Source of the DNA: Alkalibacterium putridalgicola
Lineage (GTDB): Bacteria; Bacillota; Bacilli; Lactobacillales; Carnobacteriaceae_A
NCBI RefSeq assembly: GCF_900109825.1
Contig: NZ_FOBL01000002.1
Location: 1 to 64,000 of the forward strand
Length of the DNA stretch: 64,000 nucleotides
Direction: 5' to 3'
Shown: positions 43,494 through 51,521 of the stretch, one piece after another
How positions within the stretch are numbered: position 1 is the stretch's first letter
How the letters are laid out: each line of letters begins with the position of its first letter
Position numbers and translations under genes: made by a program
The notes under the pieces: generated by a model
Databases searched by the model: none
What the model was told of the DNA's origin: nothing
Seen by the model: the letters and a program-made list of their open reading frames with translations, nothing else

Positions 43494-45026
43494 ATGAGTC
43501 ATTATTCAATCGGTGCAGATATAGGCACGACGAGCACCAAAGCGGTATTATTTTCATCAGAAGGGGATATCGTCCATCAGGCGACGGTAGAGTATCCCTT
43601 ATTGACGCCGGAACCCAAAGCAGCGGAACAGGATCCGGATGAGATCGTGGAAGCCGTTGTGACAGCTATTCAGAGCGTCATGGCAAATTCCGGGGTGGAC
43701 AAGAAAGACATCACCGTCCTTTCGTTCAGTGCCGCGATGCACAGTCTGATCGCCGTGGATGCAAAAGGGAAGCCGTTGACCAAGTCTCTAACCTGGGCGG
43801 ATCAGCGCGCAGAACCATATGCCAGACAGTTGAAAGAAACGAATGGGAAAGCGATCTACGATAAAACAGGGACGCCGATCCATCCGATGTCTCCCTTGAC
43901 GAAGCTGATGTGGCTGAAAGCGGAGCAGCCGGACATTTTCAACAAAGCCAGCCGGTTTATCGGGATCAAAGAGTACGTCTTTTACCATTTCTTCAATAAG
44001 TATGTGGTGGATCACTCCATCGCATCCGCAACGGGTCTATTAAATATGTATGAGCTGGACTGGGACAAAGAAGCCCTTGAAACAGCCGGCGTGACAAAAG
44101 ACCGCTTATCTGAACTTGTGCCGACGACGGCCGTGTTCACGGATATGGATCCTGAACTGGCTGAACGCATGGGGATCCATCCCGATATGAAAGTCGTTAT
44201 CGGTGCCAACGACGGCTGCCTGGCCAATCTGGGAGTGAATGCCATTGAAAACGGCGTGGTTGCTGTATCGATAGGTACCAGCGGCGCGATCCGGACTGTA
44301 ACAGACAAGCCGGTCTCCGATCCTAAAGGCCGTATTTTCTGCTATGCCCTGACTGAGGATCACTGGGTCATCGGCGGACCGGTCAACAATGGCGGCATGA
44401 TCCTGCGCTGGCTGCGGGATGAACTGTGCGCTGAAGAAGTCAGTGCTGCCAAGGCACAAGCGTGTGATCCCTATGATCTCATCACGGAAAAGATCGCCAA
44501 GATCAGTGCCGGTTCAAACGGTCTGCTTTTCCATCCGTATTTGTCGGGAGAAAGGGCGCCGTCCTGGAACGCCAACGCCAGAGGTTCCTTCTATGGCCTG
44601 GCGATGCACCATAAGCGCGAACACATGATGCGTGCCGTGCTCGAAGGGATCAACATGAACCTTTATATGGTCCTTCTGGCTCTGGAAGAAGTGATCGGGA
44701 TACCGGATCGGATCCATGCGACAGGCGGCTTTGCCAAGTCACCCGTATGGCGTCAGATGATGGCCAATATCTTCAACCAGGAAGTGCATGTCCCGCAGAC
44801 GGTAGAAGGCGCCTGTCTGGGTGCGGCCGTCTTAGGTAAATATGCCATTGGTGAGATCGACGATTTGACCGAAGTCAGACATATGGTGGAAACCAAAGAA
44901 ATCACCGTACCGGAAGCCGAGGAAGTGGCGGTCTACGAAGAACTGATGCCGCTTTACATCCGTCTAAGCCGCTTGTTCGAAGAGGAATACGACGCCATTA
45001 CTGCTTTCCAGCAGAAATATAAGTAA
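43494..45026 (+). CDS. gntK: Gluconokinase (FGGY family)
   Basis: A 510-residue FGGY-family sugar kinase. The N-terminal phosphate loop GADIGTTSTKAVLF lies at 7-20, the FGGY signature 1 region at TWADQRAEPYARQL, and the C-terminal ATP site at GGFAKSPVWRQMMANIF. It phosphorylates gluconate to 6-phosphogluconate for Gnd. AAAGGGG precedes the start. It is the last gene of the operon, followed by a strong terminator. Confidence 0.93.
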   Translation: MSHYSIGADIGTTSTKAVLFSSEGDIVHQATVEYPLLTPEPKAAEQDPDEIVEAVVTAIQSVMANSGVDKKDITVLSFSAAMHSLIAVDAKGKPLTKSLTWADQRAEPYARQLKETNGKAIYDKTGTPIHPMSPLTKLMWLKAEQPDIFNKASRFIGIKEYVFYHFFNKYVVDHSIASATGLLNMYELDWDKEALETAGVTKDRLSELVPTTAVFTDMDPELAERMGIHPDMKVVIGANDGCLANLGVNAIENGVVAVSIGTSGAIRTVTDKPVSDPKGRIFCYALTEDHWVIGGPVNNGGMILRWLRDELCAEEVSAAKAQACDPYDLITEKIAKISAGSNGLLFHPYLSGERAPSWNANARGSFYGLAMHHKREHMMRAVLEGINMNLYMVLLALEEVIGIPDRIHATGGFAKSPVWRQMMANIFNQEVHVPQTVEGACLGAAVLGKYAIGEIDDLTEVRHMVETKEITVPEAEEVAVYEELMPLYIRLSRLFEEEYDAITAFQQKYK

Positions 45027-45041
45027 AAATTCTTTAAATAA

Positions 45042-45092
45042 TACACTGAATGAGTGACCCATCGGTAATGATGGCGCTCGTTCAGTGTTTTT
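45042..45092 (+). terminator. Terminator after gntK
   Basis: ACACTGAATGAG... pairs with ...CTCGTTCAGTGT, followed by T7. A second stem, GAGGGTGGCA/TGTCACCCTC, lies at 45119-45143. Confidence 0.85.
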
Positions 45093-45209
45093 TTGTTTTC
45101 GAAGTGATTTGAAGATGAAGAGGGTGGCAGAATGTCACCCTCTTTTCCTAACCTAAAAGACTTTTCGTAAAAGGGCATCCCAAAATTCAGCAGTCACTAT
45201 TCATTTAGG

Positions 45210-45515
45210 ACTGGTTCGTCACTTAGGTGAACAAGCCACTCGCCTAAGTGACGAACAAGGCTAACTTCGGTAAGTACGTGCTTACGATCTAGCCCTAAGT
45301 GTCGAAGTCGGGGGAGGTTCGGTAATTAGGAATAAGCTAAAGCAGCCTACTTACCGAAGAAGCGCCAGTTCGGTAAGTAGCAGGACAACCTTATTTTCAA
45401 AGTGTCGAACACATGCCTGCTTCGGTAATTAGCGGCATGGCCGGGCCCGCTACTTACCGAATACAGTAAACTTCGACACGTTCGTTTAGAAATCCCGATC
45501 CTACTTACCGAACCA
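45210..45515. repeat. CCGAA/TTCGG dyad array, 51/52-bp alternation
   Basis: CGAA-type cores start at 45251, 45302, 45354, 45405, 45457 and 45508 (steps 51, 52, 51, 52, 51). TTCG cores start at 45215, 45266, 45318, 45369, 45421 and 45472 (steps 51, 52, 51, 52, 51). The unit at 45346-45379 forms a perfect 11-bp stem, TACTTACCGAA with its complement. The rest of 45093-45896 holds two hairpins and the DUF624 promoter. Confidence 0.93.
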
Positions 45516-45603
45516 CACCAAAAAAGCCGCACAGACCCTTAGCTGCGTCACGCCAAACACATTTTTAATCCGCAATCCTTCTTTAAAAGGACGTAATAAT
45601 GTG

Positions 45604-45627
45604 CAGTCTCGCTTCCGGGCGAGACTG
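45604..45627. other. Array-edge hairpin
   Basis: CAGTCTCGC/GCGAGACTG, 9-bp stem with a 6-base loop, 90 bp after the array and without a T-run. It has the same stem length and loop as the array-edge hairpins at 9969 and 35669. Confidence 0.65.
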
Positions 45628-45896
45628 ACCCGCTTTGAAATTAAAAAAATCGTGAAGACCATATGATTTTGTATAGTTTTGATTAAATATCCCGTCATTA
45701 AGAGACTGACACTTGTCATAAACTTGTCATTTTTAGGTAAACGATTTCACAAATTATAAAATAACAGTTGCACTTTTTAAAAATAAGCATTAAAATGACT
45801 CATGAATTCAACTGGTGGATTTGAAAGAGAAAAACTGAGGATACATTTCAAACATCCCTGTTTCAAAGCAACCAGTCAAAAGAAAGGAGTGATCGA

Positions 45897-46541
45897 ATGG
45901 AAAATGCAGAAGGTGGATCAATGGATCTCATCATGAAAGGGTTCGACTGGCTCGCCACACTGGCATTTCTTAACATTTTATGGTTAGGTTTTACACTCGC
46001 GGGAGGTATCCTGTTCGGAGCGGGGCCGGCGACCTTTGCTGTGAATGCACTGGTCAAAAAGAAACTGCACCAGGACGATCTGTCACACGTGTTCACGAAA
46101 TTCAAAACAGAATTCAAGGAACACTTCAAAGAGGGGAACCGTTATTTCTGGCTGGTAACTGCTGCATCGCTGTTTATCTATGTCGATATCCGTGTGATTC
46201 AGGCTTTGCCGCAGAACACATTCATCCAGCTCGTCGTTTTACCTTCACTGTTAATCTTAAGCGCTTTAGTCATTATCGTCGCAACATTCGCTTTAGGTAT
46301 CTATTTCGAGTTCGGTGATTCAGTTATAAAAAGTCTGAAAGACGCTTTCTGGCTGACACTTATTTCACCTGTCGCAGGCATCATGATCGTCCACGCCTTT
46401 TTGATCGGCCTACTGGTTTACGCCTATGTACCGGCTTTGATCATGTTTTACTCGGTTTCGTCTTATGCGTTTGTTACGCAATGGATCATGTCAAAAACCT
46501 TTAAACGAATAAAAAGAAAAAAATATTCAAATAGTTATTGA
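45897..46541 (+). CDS. DUF624 (YesL-like) membrane protein
   Basis: A 214-residue DUF624 protein with about five membrane helices. The conserved segment NILWLGFTLAGGILFGAGPATFAVNALVKK is present near 25-55. YesL-like proteins accompany carbohydrate ABC operons, and their role is unknown. AAAGGAGTG precedes the ATG. The LacI promoter begins at its stop codon, so it opens the laminarin-type locus but may be transcribed separately. Confidence 0.85.
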   Translation: MENAEGGSMDLIMKGFDWLATLAFLNILWLGFTLAGGILFGAGPATFAVNALVKKKLHQDDLSHVFTKFKTEFKEHFKEGNRYFWLVTAASLFIYVDIRVIQALPQNTFIQLVVLPSLLILSALVIIVATFALGIYFEFGDSVIKSLKDAFWLTLISPVAGIMIVHAFLIGLLVYAYVPALIMFYSVSSYAFVTQWIMSKTFKRIKRKKYSNSY

Positions 46542-46586
46542 CATCGATTTCATAGTGCGATATAGTTACACATGTAAAGCGCTTTC
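46538..46586 (+). promoter_or_regulatory. LacI-2 promoter with autoregulatory operator
   Basis: A perfect TTGACA (46538-46543) and TATAGT (46561-46566) have 17-bp spacing. The palindrome AAAGCGCTTT (46576-46585) follows between the promoter and the start codon. It shares its AGCGCT centre with the sites at 47634 and 47767. Confidence 0.8.
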
Positions 46587-46603
46587 GATTGGAGAAGAAC
46601 ATT

Positions 46604-47608
46604 ATGGTTACGATTTATGATATCGCTGAACATGCCGGATACTCGATCGCTACGGTATCCAAAGCCTTGAACAATAAAAAGGTGAGTGAAAAAGCGAGAC
46701 GAAAGATTATGGAGGCAGTTGAAGAACTGCACTACACACCTAATTCTTCTGCTCGAACACTTGCAACCAATAAATCCTGGATGATCGGTGTGGTCTTCGG
46801 AGAGAATCTCGGTATCGGGATCGCTCATCCGTTTTTCAGCCAAGTCATCGAAGGATTTAAAAAGCACGTTGAGTTATATAACTACGATCTGCTTTTCGTT
46901 TCAAGACACATGGGACTTCAGCAGGAAACATATAAACACTTGCTTCATCGTGGAGTAGACGGGATCGTTATTATCCAGTCTCATGGTGAAGATGAAATAT
47001 CCCAAGTGGATCACATGATCCCGACTGTCTATATCGACAGACCAACGGATGAACCAGGAACGGTTTACAGCGACAATCACGCTGGAAGTCGACTGGCTGT
47101 CAATCACTTCGTTGAAAACGGTCATACTAAAATCGCTCATATCAGAGGGAATCAGACGACTTTTGCCGGTATCGAACGGGCCAAGGGGTTTGAAAAAGCC
47201 ATGAAAGAACAGGGGCTGACTGTAAGAGACGAGTATTTAGTAGATGGCGGTTTCTACTCTCAAGCGGGTGGTCGTGAAGCAATGATCCGTCTGTTGTCTT
47301 TAAAAGACCGACCGACCGCTGTGTATGTGGCGGGGGACGAAATGGCGATAGCCGCCATGAAAGTCACGAAAGAATGGGGACTCAGAGTTCCTGAAGATAT
47401 ATCATTTATTGGTTTCGATGACATCAAGATCGCCCAGCACGTCGATCCGGCTCTGACGACCATTCGTCAGGACAAAGAACTGATCGGACAGAAGGCGGCG
47501 ATCATATTGCTCGATAAAATCAATAGCATAGATCCAACTCAAGAAGTGGATAAAAAAATGGTGCCTGTATCATTGATCAAAAGAGATTCGGTACACCGCC
47601 TTGCTTAA
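46604..47608 (+). CDS. LacI-family regulator of the laminarin-type locus
   Basis: A 334-residue LacI-type repressor with HTH TIYDIAEHAGYSIATVSKALNN at 3-24 and a full effector-binding domain (FGENLGIGIAHPFFSQVIEGF...). The base-reading residues I-A and K differ from those of the first LacI protein. The start at 46604 follows GGAGAAG. Its likely targets are AGCGCT-centred palindromes at its own promoter and ahead of the binding-protein gene. Confidence 0.9.
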   Translation: MVTIYDIAEHAGYSIATVSKALNNKKVSEKARRKIMEAVEELHYTPNSSARTLATNKSWMIGVVFGENLGIGIAHPFFSQVIEGFKKHVELYNYDLLFVSRHMGLQQETYKHLLHRGVDGIVIIQSHGEDEISQVDHMIPTVYIDRPTDEPGTVYSDNHAGSRLAVNHFVENGHTKIAHIRGNQTTFAGIERAKGFEKAMKEQGLTVRDEYLVDGGFYSQAGGREAMIRLLSLKDRPTAVYVAGDEMAIAAMKVTKEWGLRVPEDISFIGFDDIKIAQHVDPALTTIRQDKELIGQKAAIILLDKINSIDPTQEVDKKMVPVSLIKRDSVHRLA

Positions 47609-47633
47609 GCAAGGTGCCATTTTATAAAAAAAA

Positions 47634-47778
47634 TTAAGCGCTTAAGGCAAGGGTGAAATGGAGTTCAAACGAAATAAAGGGGGAAATGAATAGAATAAAG
47701 AGATTGTAAGCGTTACAAATAGAAGTGAAAGTCGAAATCGCATTACTTTTTTATTTATTCATTAGGTTAAGCGCTTAA
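47634..47778. promoter_or_regulatory. Operator cluster before the binding-protein gene
   Basis: Two identical 12-bp palindromes TTAAGCGCTTAA (47634-47645 and 47767-47778) lie 133 bp apart, with TGTAAGCGTTACA (47705-47717) between them. Three sites over 145 bp allow repression by looping. I cannot place the promoter with confidence; the A+T-rich stretch 47745-47765 is the best candidate. Confidence 0.75.
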
Positions 47779-47886
47779 GTTCGTTAGTTTATTAAATCAA
47801 CTCAAAACGCTTGACTGCAGCATTTGGCATCATTAGTACTTATATCAACAAACAAAATCAACAACCCAATTTTAGGAGGAAAACAA

Positions 47887-49236
47887 ATGAAAAACTCATG
47901 GAAATTAGCAAGTTTATTATGTGGTGCAGCTTTAATGACAGCATGTGGATCAGAATCAGACACAGGTTCAGAAGCTGGCGGCGAATCTTCAAACGGCGGC
48001 GACGAAGGCGAAACGACCCTTGTCATCAACTCCTTTACAGATGAATTACAGTACCCGATCGAAGTCTTTGAAGAAAGAAACCCAGGCGTCAACATCGACC
48101 TGCAGATCATCCCGACTGAAAACTATGTCGACACACTTCGTCCAGCACTTGAATCAGGAAGCGGTGCACCCGACATCTTCACAGGTGAGATCGTTTACCT
48201 ATTAGACTGGATCGAGCAGGACTACTGGATGGACTTGAACGAATATGACGTTGACTCATGGTCAGACGACTATCTTGACTATGTATGGGAACTTGGACGC
48301 AACGAAGCCGGCGAAATGAAGGCTCTATCATGGCAGACAACACCAGGCGGCATCTACTACCGTCGAAGCATCGCTGAAGAAGTCTTCGGTACAGACGATC
48401 CCGATACGATCGGTGAACAAATGTCTACAATGGAAGGCTTGATGGAAGCCGGAGCGCAGCTTGAAGAAGCCGGATACCGCTTGTTCCCGGATGAAGGATC
48501 GATCGGACCTTACACAATGGGCGCCAATCCTGTTCCTTGGGTAAACGAAAACAACGAACTGCAAATGACAGACGAACGTCTATCTTACTTCGACTACGCT
48601 AAAGAGCTTCGTGACAACCAGTATACAGCACTTGCTCCTGCATGGTCACCAGCATGGTACGCATCATTCAACGAGCCGATCACATATAACGCCGGTTGGG
48701 AAGAGATGGAAGAAGGCGAAGAAACAACAGAAGTCTTCGGTGTCTCACTGCCAACATGGGGTCTTCACTCTGTACTGAAAACAGACGCACAGGAAACTGC
48801 AGGCGACTGGGCCGTAACGAACGGTCCATCACCATACTTCCAGGGTGGATCATGGATCGGTATTTATGAAGGATCAGAAAATAAAGACGTTGCCTTTGAC
48901 TTCATTCAAATGCTGGTCAACGACGAAGAGTTCCTGACAGAATGGGTAGAAGAAACCGGCGACGTGTTGAGCTACAAACCAGTTATGGAAAAAGTGGCTG
49001 AAGATTATTCAGACGACTACCTTGGCGGACAGAACCACTACGAATTCTTCCTTGAGCGTGCTGAAGAAATCGATCCAAGTAACGTCACACGCTACGACCA
49101 GCGTCTAGACCAAATGTTTGGAACATCTGTTGGCGCTTATGTTGACGGCGTATTGACGAAAGACGAAGCACTTGAAGAGTTCTACGCAGAAGTACAGAAC
49201 GCCTTCCCTAACATTACCGTACCAGAATCTAACTAA
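47887..49236 (+). CDS. Sugar ABC transporter solute-binding lipoprotein
   Basis: A 449-residue extracellular binding protein with lipobox MTAC (Cys20), a Gly/Ser/Glu-rich linker, and a very acidic mature domain of the family 1 type (TTLVINSFTDELQYPIEVFEERNPGVNI). Highly biased codons indicate strong expression. TAGGAGG precedes the ATG. In its locus it should bind laminari-oligosaccharides released by the GH16 enzyme. A hairpin and structured element E3 separate it from its permeases. Confidence 0.88.
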   Translation: MKNSWKLASLLCGAALMTACGSESDTGSEAGGESSNGGDEGETTLVINSFTDELQYPIEVFEERNPGVNIDLQIIPTENYVDTLRPALESGSGAPDIFTGEIVYLLDWIEQDYWMDLNEYDVDSWSDDYLDYVWELGRNEAGEMKALSWQTTPGGIYYRRSIAEEVFGTDDPDTIGEQMSTMEGLMEAGAQLEEAGYRLFPDEGSIGPYTMGANPVPWVNENNELQMTDERLSYFDYAKELRDNQYTALAPAWSPAWYASFNEPITYNAGWEEMEEGEETTEVFGVSLPTWGLHSVLKTDAQETAGDWAVTNGPSPYFQGGSWIGIYEGSENKDVAFDFIQMLVNDEEFLTEWVEETGDVLSYKPVMEKVAEDYSDDYLGGQNHYEFFLERAEEIDPSNVTRYDQRLDQMFGTSVGAYVDGVLTKDEALEEFYAEVQNAFPNITVPESN

Positions 49237-49245
49237 GAACTGAAC

Positions 49246-49279
49246 AGAGGGGGAGGAGCTGAAATCAGCGCCCCCTTTA
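49246..49279 (+). terminator. Weak terminator after binding-protein gene
   Basis: AGGGGG/CCCCCT stem with an inner AGCTGAAATCAGC palindrome and a short T-run. Confidence 0.6.
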
Positions 49280-49321
49280 TTCATTATTAATGATGAAAAG
49301 CGAGAAGTTTTTGACACGTTC

Positions 49322-49545
49322 TATGTCTAGCTACTCAAGCCAGACACCGCATGAAAAAAGAGAAAGGACCACCAGCTAACGCATATTGAGACTCTAACTT
49401 GCTAAAGCAAGAAGGCTCTCAATAACTGCGCAGTATGCTCTTCTGACGCATACGATGACTCTACGCATTAAAATGCTAGACTCATGGTAATTCAGGACGT
49501 CCTTCCCTATTTTTCACGGGGGTCTAACCGGCTTGATCAGCTTTT
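49322..49545 (-). ncRNA. Structured element E3
   Basis: Multi-hairpin element between the binding-protein and permease genes. Read on the reverse strand, the outer stem ATCAAGCC/GGCTTGA carries a 4-base 5' bulge, then AGAC/GTCT, then a GTGAAAAAT run opposed by T6. This is the layout of E1 and E2 with different stem bases. Inside is a GAGAGCC/AGAGTCTC-type hairpin matching the one in E2. The end TGTCTAG...GACACCG (49324-49349) aligns with 26859-26884 of E1, mostly by transitions. No ORF. Confidence 0.6.
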
Positions 49546-49576
49546 CTAGTAACACATAGAAAGGAAACGATTGATT

Positions 49577-50557
49577 ATGACTAAAAGTAACGAACAGACA
49601 GTCGCTGCGGATTCGACTGCTTCCGTTTCAAAGAAAAAGTTAAGGAAGAAAAATAATAACCATCCTTATTTTTACATTGCACCTTTTGTTATCGTATTTC
49701 TGTCATTCAACATTTATCCGATTTTACTGACCTTTTACTATTCCTTGACCAACTATACAGGAATGGGCGGGATCGAGAATGCTGAATTCGTAGGGCTGGC
49801 GAACTACGCCCGACTGATAGGAGATGACTTCTTCTATGAAGCCTTCTTCAATACGATCAAAATCTGGGGTGTGAACTTTGCCATTCAAATCACCATCGCG
49901 ATGGGACTGGCACTCTTGTTCTCAGATATGCGCCTGAAGCTGAAGGGTTTGAATACGTTCAGAGCCTTGTTCTTCCTTCCGAATATCATTACGATCGCTT
50001 CAGTTGCTCTCTTGTTCAGCATCCTGCTGGACTGGAACTATGGTTCTTTGAACCAGATGCTGTTGAGCTTGAACTTGATCGATCGTCCGATCAACTGGCT
50101 GAACGATCCGGTGCTTGCCCAAGGGTGGGTCGCTCTGATCGGTGCCTGGATGTGGTTCGGTAACACGTTCATCATCCTGATGGCTGGTATATCCGGTATT
50201 CCTAAAGACTTTTATGAAGCAGCGTATATCGACGGCGCCAACTGGTGGGACACATTCACAAAAATTACCCTGCCTCAGCTGAAGCCAATCCTCTTGTACG
50301 TCTTTATTACATCCATCATCGGCGGTCTACAGATCTTCGACTTGCCGCTCTTGATGACAGACGGACGAGGTGCGCCGCGTGGAGCTTTGAACACCATGGT
50401 TATCTATCTTTACAACCAGGGATTCAGTTACGCGAACTTCGGTTATTCCGCAGCGATCGCTTACGGACTCTTTATCATTACGATCGTCTTTTCTGCGATC
50501 ACATTCAAGACCATGTACCGCAGTCAAGTCAAAGTTAAAAAAGGAGGGAGAAAATAA
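49577..50557 (+). CDS. ABC sugar permease, MalF/UgpA type
   Basis: A 326-residue membrane protein with a longer cytoplasmic N-terminus (Lys-rich, to about 30), six helices and EAA loop EAAYIDGANWWDTFTKITLP near 214. The start at 49577 follows AAAGGA. Its own promoter may lie in the 340-bp gap that holds E3. It pairs with the next gene, which starts two bases after its stop. Confidence 0.92.
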   Translation: MTKSNEQTVAADSTASVSKKKLRKKNNNHPYFYIAPFVIVFLSFNIYPILLTFYYSLTNYTGMGGIENAEFVGLANYARLIGDDFFYEAFFNTIKIWGVNFAIQITIAMGLALLFSDMRLKLKGLNTFRALFFLPNIITIASVALLFSILLDWNYGSLNQMLLSLNLIDRPINWLNDPVLAQGWVALIGAWMWFGNTFIILMAGISGIPKDFYEAAYIDGANWWDTFTKITLPQLKPILLYVFITSIIGGLQIFDLPLLMTDGRGAPRGALNTMVIYLYNQGFSYANFGYSAAIAYGLFIITIVFSAITFKTMYRSQVKVKKGGRK

Positions 50558-50559
50558 TC

Positions 50560-51387
50560 ATGAAAAAAATGAAAACAGCACGAGGCGTGATCTATTTCTT
50601 CCTCATATTACTTGTTATCATCTGTTTCATCCCGTTTTACATGATGATCATCAATGCTACGCGTTCAAACTCTGAGATCTTAAGAGGTTTCACTTTGATC
50701 CCAAGCAACGCCTTAATGGAAAACTACGCGATCCTGGACAGCTACATCAATATCTGGATCGGTTTCCGAAACAGTCTGATTATCGCATTGTCTGTAACAG
50801 TTTTGAACTCATACTTCTCGGCGTTGACAGCCTTTGCCTTAGTTGTGTATGAATTCAAAGCGAAGAACGTCATCTTCATTACGTTCATCGTCATGATGAT
50901 GGTGCCTGGACAGCTCGGCCTGATCGGTTTATACGACCTGGCAAGCACATTCGGGATCCTGGACACTTACTGGCCACTGATCATTCCGGCTATTGCAGCA
51001 CCGTTCACTGTGTTCTTCTTTAGACAATTCCTCATCACAACGATGCCGATGTCTATCCTGGAATCCGGTCGAATCGATGGGGCCGGCGAAACGTACATGT
51101 TCCACCGACTCGTTCTGCCGATCTTGATGCCTGCGATCGCGACAATGGGGATCTTTACCTTTATCGGTTCATGGAACAACTTCCTGTTCCCATTAGTCAT
51201 CATTCGCTCGCCAAGACTGTATACCTTGCCGATCATGATCAGACAACTGCAGGGGTCACCTGTGGCATCGAACTTAGGTGCGATCTACTTGGGTATCGCC
51301 ATTTCCGTGGTACCAATCATGATTGCCTTCCTGTTCCTGTCTAAATATATTATTTCAAGTATCACTGCAGGTGCGGTCAAAGGGTAA
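50560..51387 (+). CDS. ABC sugar permease, MalG/UgpE type
   Basis: A 275-residue second permease subunit with six helices and the EAA-type loop ESGRIDGAGETYMFHRLVLP near 167. Here the usual EAA is ESG. It is coupled to the previous permease (stop and start two bases apart) behind AAAGGAGGG. With the lipoprotein it completes the importer of the laminarin-type locus; the ATPase is elsewhere. Confidence 0.92.
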   Translation: MKKMKTARGVIYFFLILLVIICFIPFYMMIINATRSNSEILRGFTLIPSNALMENYAILDSYINIWIGFRNSLIIALSVTVLNSYFSALTAFALVVYEFKAKNVIFITFIVMMMVPGQLGLIGLYDLASTFGILDTYWPLIIPAIAAPFTVFFFRQFLITTMPMSILESGRIDGAGETYMFHRLVLPILMPAIATMGIFTFIGSWNNFLFPLVIIRSPRLYTLPIMIRQLQGSPVASNLGAIYLGIAISVVPIMIAFLFLSKYIISSITAGAVKG

Positions 51388-51395
51388 GCTTGAAC

Positions 51396-51446
51396 AAAAA
51401 AGTACTATCATCTCTATGTCTTGTAGAGCATAGTACTTTTTTTGTG
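51396..51446 (+). terminator. Terminator after permeases
   Basis: AAAAAAGTACTAT...ATAGTACTTTTTTT with an inner CTCTA...TAGAG-like extension. Confidence 0.85.
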
Positions 51447-51521
51447 GATAATTTGACGAAAAAAAGCACGCGATTCAAAAATAAAACCGTTCTAAACTGA
51501 ACAAAAAGGATGATTTATACT

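Noticed and set aside
49322-49545. E3 as a remnant insertion sequence
   Set aside because: No transposase fragment, terminal repeat or target duplication is seen; the paired stems fit E1 and E2 better. A non-autonomous mobile origin remains possible.
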